Below, piece after piece: positions 59,720 to 64,000 of a stretch of DNA of 64,000 nt (position 1 is the first letter of the stretch; every line of letters begins with the position of its first letter). The notes below the pieces were generated by a model. That model made no database searches, had not been told where the DNA came from, and saw nothing but the letters and a program-made list of their open reading frames with translations. Location: assembly GCF_026230105.1 (NCBI RefSeq), contig NC_079482.1, positions 17,670,001 through 17,734,000 of the forward strand. Direction: 5' to 3'. The position numbers and the translations under genes are program-made. The DNA comes from Diorhabda sublineata (taxonomy: Eukaryota > Arthropoda > Insecta > Coleoptera > Chrysomelidae).

Positions 59720-60215
59720 TGCCTTATAAATTGTCACAAAAAGAGAAACAATTTCGAAACAAATTGTTTTATTACTTTTCGAAATATTCGCCCTTAAGGT
59801 CTGGTCTCTACATGTTTGCATACGCTCAAAAAAATTATTAAAACATTTTCCTACTCTGAAACTATTATTATGGAAACACGGTTTTGAAAGTATTATACAT
59901 CTTCTCGAGGTGAGGAAAATCTTTTATCTGACAGTGGAGAACACGAAAAAATCATTAGAAGATAAATCGGGTGAATACGGGCAATTTAAGTCAGATGCCG
60001 ATGTTTTTTAATCATATTGTGCACAGCATCGATATTTCTTGAAATTAAAACCGATTTTAGCCTCTTCTCAAGATTCATCACCGACGGATGCACGACCACG
60101 ACAAAATTCTACAAAGCTATTGTTTACTCTAATGGTGCTTTATTACCAAAAAGTTATACGCTGCGATTCTATGCATCTAAGACCAGATGATTTCCATTTT
60201 TACCCAAACTTGCAA
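59720..60215 (-). pseudogene. Mariner transposase relic, middle deleted (SETMAR-like subfamily)
   Basis: Minus-strand order is NSFVEFCRGRASVGDES (helix-turn-helix linker), EEAKIGFNFKKYRCCAQYD (equivalent to E-G-R-P-K-S-x-x-x-x-E-N-I-x-A-V-R), then directly CPYSPDLSSNDFFVFSTV (third catalytic Asp), then CFNNFFERMQTCRD and a Y-F-E-K-like end. The whole segment with the first and second catalytic residues is missing. It belongs to the same subfamily as the element at 35464-36664. Confidence 0.8.
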
Positions 60216-60423
60216 TCAATTTCTAAATTATCACTGGCTTCGCAATAACAAACGTCAATGTTCAAAAATACAGTAGTGCCATAACTCATTAACGCCACCC
60301 ATTGTTCGATGGTATAATTTAATAAGCAACTCTCGAACTATACCGTTTGCATATAATGATTCGTCCATTTTCAGCAGTTTACGGCTCTTCCCTTTCATTG
60401 TATTGTTTTTATTACCCTATCAT

Positions 60424-60643
60424 CAGGGCCTTATTAAGATTTATAAGGCCCGGGGCTAAAATAATGACGGGGCCCCCTTAAGGAATTCGGAAACCCGGAA
60501 AAATTCACAAAATAGTATCAATACTTTAGATTTGTGGCATCAACACATTAAAAAATACAGAATGATTTCCAAATGATGGGGCCCTCTTGGTCCTGGGGCC
60601 CGGGGCTATAGCCCCCCCAAGCCACTAGCTTAATCCGGCCCTG
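60424..60643. mobile_element. hAT MITE with perfect 8-bp target duplication
   Basis: Starts cagggccttattaag and ends cttaatccggccctg, so the terminal inverted repeats begin CAGGGCC. The 8-bp word CCTATCAT lies directly outside both ends (60416-60423 and 60644-60651) without mismatch. The 220-bp body has no coding capacity and contains ggcccggggcta twice near the two ends (around 60449 and 60597). Element type and boundaries are clear; such MITEs are moved by hAT transposases encoded elsewhere. Confidence 0.95.
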
Positions 60644-60654
60644 CCTATCATGAC

Positions 60655-62340
60655 CAATAGAAATAGAGCTGGACAAGACTGTCTCTTTTCTCTACTTGTG
60701 TGATATGGGAGTATAGAGAGGAGCAATATAGCCAATAATTTGGTGGAAAAGGCTATAATATATTTTACTGGACAAAAATTGTCATGATTTCCACATTAGC
60801 TAATCACTTGCAACCAGAATCGAAGAGAACAGAAAATTTGATTTGAGTATTTTACTATGAGTCAATATCAGCTTTTATACTGTTCCTCTGAAACTAGAAC
60901 CTCGTAAACTCTAATGAAAACATTGACTAAAAGTAGGGTAGTTTCTAACAGGTCATTGTCATTGGAACGAACATCTCGTGTGAATAGAAATGTAAATTCC
61001 AGGTGCCTGAGAAGATAGTAAATCACCAAACCATAAAATTTCTGAGTGCGAAGATTTAACTTTCCTGAAGCTGCCACAAATATTAGCAATGGTCAATACC
61101 AGACAAATATCGCACTAAAAAAGATAATGCAGTAGATCTTTTTCGATTACAGTGTATGTGCAAACCTATTTTTTTGATACAATCCAATTCTCAATCAAAA
61201 TAATTCAATTATTTTTCATATGTTTAAGAATGTATTACAAGGTGAAAGAATCGTGAAATTTTTAATATTAGATTGTACAACGAAATATATTAATTGTGTT
61301 TACTGCTTCACACTCATAATATCACACGGTGAAACGCTTGCTTGGATAATCAAAGTATCGTCTTTAGAGGCATAAGCTAAGACTTAATATGGTTATCGAA
61401 ACGCGCATTTGATATCTAATATATTGTAAGTGTTGGTGTGTGTGAGGGTTTGTGTGTTAGTAAGTGTCCACTGGTTGTCAAAACATCAAAACCAAAATAT
61501 TGAAATGTGAATTTTATAGTATCATAGCTCTGGTATTAATATTGGTAGTCAACTCGCTAAGTACTAATCAGATGCTGCTAGACGCACTATTTTACATCGT
61601 AAAATTGAGCTCTATACCATTTTTATTACTGGATCCAGATAAATGGAGAGGTAATATGGGAAAACTTGATAAACCGCAACTCTAATGGCAGCATCAGAGT
61701 GTAATTTATGATTAATGTTTGGAATTTATGACTCTTTCATCTCAGCATTATGTACGTTAATAGTCACTTGTGTACCAATAGCATAGCATTATTAACGTAA
61801 TTTTTTTGTAAACTAAATGATTGTAAAAATAAGCGAAACCCCAAAAGTTTTATAGTAAAGTTTATCCATTTTAACAACCCAAACGATTTAACGAACTTTA
61901 AATAAATATTCAAGTCGTCCAAATCAATTGTTTGAATTAACTACAGAAGATGGTGCTTATTACAAGAAATATTTAAGAGATATAAGGCTTCTAATATAAT
62001 CGAAAGCATCGTGAAATGAGAAGAACCTTTGTAACTACAAAAAAATTATTACCGATTGCATTATAGTACAATTTAAAAGCAATATTTTGGAGTCTGGAAG
62101 AACCTACTCGAGCCAGAGTCATTAAGAATTCCAAATTATGCTTAAGTAAGGTAAAACCACATAGGGGAATTTGCTTAATTCAATATTGTTAAATAATAAA
62201 CGGTTTTTATTTTGTGAAGGAGTTTTCAAGGCATTCATATATTACACTTCAATGAAACTGTTTTTTGTGACAACTTATTTCTAAAGTCCGGCAAATATTG
62301 GATAACACCTATAATCAATTAGGATATTTCCTTAATTATG
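60655..62340. other. No gene seen
   Basis: AT-rich sequence. A GT-rich run at about 61428-61465 is low-complexity. The frames at 60868-61089 and 61464-61685 are unrecognised. Confidence 0.35.
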
Positions 62341-62345
62341 CCTTG

Positions 62346-62416
62346 CGAAAAACAAGGTTGACGTATTTTATTTTCAATAACCGATGATTTTCTAACAGTC
62401 AACCTTGTATTTTCAC
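62346..62416. repeat. Hairpin with 17-bp arms
   Basis: cgaaaaacaaggttgac (62346-62362) is inversely repeated as gtcaaccttgtattttca (from 62399) with a loop of about 36 bases and about two mismatches. It could be a small foldback or the ends of a tiny MITE; no transcript evidence is available. Confidence 0.55.
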
Positions 62417-62474
62417 CGATTGTTTGAGATACATAATACAGCATCATCTTTCAAATTTTTAAACAACTAGCGTT

Positions 62475-62600
62475 TTCTCCAGATATTGCTCCGGCCGACA
62501 TTTTGTCTTTTCACAATTCAAACTACCACTTTGAGACACCTGTTTTTGTCAATGGAAGACGTTGAAGTGAAATTTATTACTATTATTGCGTCTAAAAAAA
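62475..62600 (+). pseudogene. Mariner transposase C-terminal fragment
   Basis: Reads FSPDIAPADILSFHNSNYHF (Y-S-P-D-L-A-P-A-D-F with the third catalytic Asp) and, in another frame, LRHLFLSMEDVEVKFITIIA, matching L-R-G-x-R-F-x-S-M-E-D-V-K. Only about 40 codons remain, with at least one frameshift. Confidence 0.65.
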
Positions 62601-62904
62601 TTTAGATGGATAGATTAATCATTATAGTATGTGAATTATTTTCTAAGAAGTCTATTTTGAGAATGTGCAATAAATTAAGGAAAATAGCATTTTTTTATTG
62701 AGCAATCAACCGTAATTGCTCAATGTAGTAGTAGCTAGCAAAGTGGTTTATATACTTCATCAACTAAATGAAACAATATTCTTATGATGAGCTTGAAGGA
62801 AGTGAGAAAAAAAGAAATCTCCATACCATTAACCTAAACTGAAACTGCTAAAGTGAAGAAAAATGTGAACAGAATGCTAATTTCAAAACACAAGAAATGT
62901 GAAC

Positions 62905-64000
62905 CTAATTTTTATATATATAAATCATCTGTACGTGTGTTTGTAATTGAACTCCTTCTAAACGGCTAGACCGATTTTCATGAAATTTTTTGTGTGTATT
63001 CAAGGGGGTACAAAAATGGTTTAAATTCACAATTCGATCGACTAGATAATGTTTTATCAATTATTTTTAAATTGTTGTTGATGTTAGAACAGTTTCCATA
63101 GAATTCCGACAGACTACGCTGCAGTCGTGTCAGATATTCAAAAGGATATTTGAGTTTCAGTTGTGCCTGGTAGATGGTGCTAAGATCAGATTTTAAGTTA
63201 GCATAGGTATAGTCTAAACTATGGAGACTGTAGACTTCATGTATATGGTGTATAGTGTCTAACATTCATACTGCTATGCTACTTTAAACGATGCATATTT
63301 GAATGAAGATTCATAAAGAACAGTTCGGCTGAACATATTTGTTACTTTTTGGTACATACATTACTTTCTTCTTACGAATATTACTTAAAACTATTTATTT
63401 TGAAATTTGTTACTGTTTGGAAGTACATATTTTACATAATTCTTCATAAAATTTTCCTAACCTACATAACTATCCTAACCTACAATTTTTTTTCTAATTT
63501 ATAGATTTCAGAGATACAATTTCAAAATTATTTCACATTTTGAATTATACTATACTGGAAATAGTAAATATACAAAACTAAGAAATGAAATTATAATTAC
63601 AATACTTGTTTAGCCCTGTAAACTCTCACTTTTAGAAGTTACCTACATTGGTTGTTGTGTATTTTTCATTGTATTGTATTTTATTTCTACAAAAAAATGC
63701 CACGTTTTCGCGGAACAGCAATGTTGGTCGACGTTCTCATAATGCGCAAATGGTCCCTAACTACCGACTGAACAGAACAGTAGAAGAACAACTAATGTCA
63801 ATGTGAGAGAACAAATAGCAAACTCACGTGCAAATGAGAATTCAGATTCAGAGCTAATACATTAAGGTAACGAGATGCGCGTCAACGAGTGACCGACGCT
63901 CAATGAGCGACAGCGGGTGCAAAATTATCGAGCACTGGCACGGGCATCGTTTAATCGCCTTGCGTTTAGGGAAGGGTACAAAATATCGATATATCAAACT
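62905..64000 (+). mobile_element. 5' part of a Helitron running off the window
   Basis: A Helitron-type left end lies at about 62905-63020: tttatatatataaatcatctg, tgtttgtaattgaactcctt, ctaaacggctagaccgattt and ttttgtgtgtattcaagggg. These are words I recognise from insect Helitron 5' termini, although the exact TC start is unclear. About 700 bp later begins a coding relic matching the Helitron Rep/helicase protein N-terminus. The rest lies beyond 64000, so completeness cannot be judged. Confidence 0.7.
63697..64000 (+). pseudogene. Helitron Rep/helicase protein, N-terminal relic (partial)
   Basis: ATG at 63697 gives MPRFRG. The frame then shifts to SNVGRRSHNAQMVPNYRLNR with TVEEQ, then REQIANSRANENSDSE, GNEMRVNE, RQRVQNYRALARASFNRLAF and REGYKISI. 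The Arg/Asn/Glu-rich repeats (R-x-N-E-R-x-R-V-N-E-S-R) preceding an AFxYxxxxxYS segment are characteristic of the N-terminus of this insect Helitron protein, upstream of the HUH nuclease. Several stops and frameshifts in the first 100 codons indicate decay. Confidence 0.75.

Noticed and set aside
1..64000. CRISPR arrays, tRNA/rRNA genes, bacterial operons, endogenous viral genes
   Set aside because: None seen on reading both strands by eye; tandem repeats present lack unique spacers, and no viral protein motifs were recognised.

Overview
The window looks like AT-rich nuclear DNA from an arthropod, most likely an insect. By eye it is roughly two-thirds to 70% A+T. I base this on its transposon mix: many mariner relics, Tc1-like DDE elements, RTE/Jockey/CR1-like LINE fragments, Helitrons with A|T insertion sites, a ZMYM-type hAT relic and a Crypton-like tyrosine recombinase relic. 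No bacterial operon, tRNA, rRNA or CRISPR array was seen. I found no host protein-coding gene I could defend. Nearly every recognisable reading frame is a decayed transposable element with stops, frameshifts or internal deletions, so this reads as intergenic or intronic transposon graveyard.

Layout. 1-12 kb: a mariner relic (minus, 1.74-2.43 kb), an internally deleted mariner with both terminal inverted repeats (4425-5256), a LINE reverse-transcriptase relic (5.99-7.09 kb), and a pair of long inverted repeats around a Cys-rich-tail coding relic (8.6-10.2 kb). 12.4-17.9 kb: the most informative part. A Tc1-like element (12409-15788) has long inverted repeats and an intron-containing transposase, and a hAT-like element (12576-14142) has inserted into its left repeat. 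Next come a mariner relic and a second Tc1-like copy joined to it. 20.7-24.1 kb: a LINE with endonuclease and reverse transcriptase, then an unrelated LINE piece on the other strand. 26.7-27.5 kb: an 8-bp AT minisatellite. 28.8-30.1 kb: a split Crypton-like recombinase relic. 30-41.3 kb: mariner relics, two LINE 3' ends, a foldback element and a tandem ~330-bp duplication. 42.4-43.5 kb: a DDE_3 transposase relic running into a 10-bp minisatellite. 45.9-53.1 kb: LINE pieces in both orientations and a complete-ended but internally deleted Helitron (50284-51792, minus). 55-64 kb: more mariner and LINE scraps, an (AT)n run, a small hAT MITE with a perfect 8-bp target duplication (60424-60643), and the 5' part of another Helitron that runs off the right edge.

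The relics do not work together as a pathway; what links them is insertion history. The best-supported structures are those where ends and target duplications are visible: the nested hAT in the Tc1-like element, the Helitron, the hAT MITE and the two mariners with terminal repeats. I found no convincing new cellular system. The most novel-looking items are the intron-bearing transposase family with long inverted repeats, the Cys-rich-tail element, and the higher-order 10-bp repeat abutting a transposase relic. All family assignments come from recognising motifs by eye; no database search was run.
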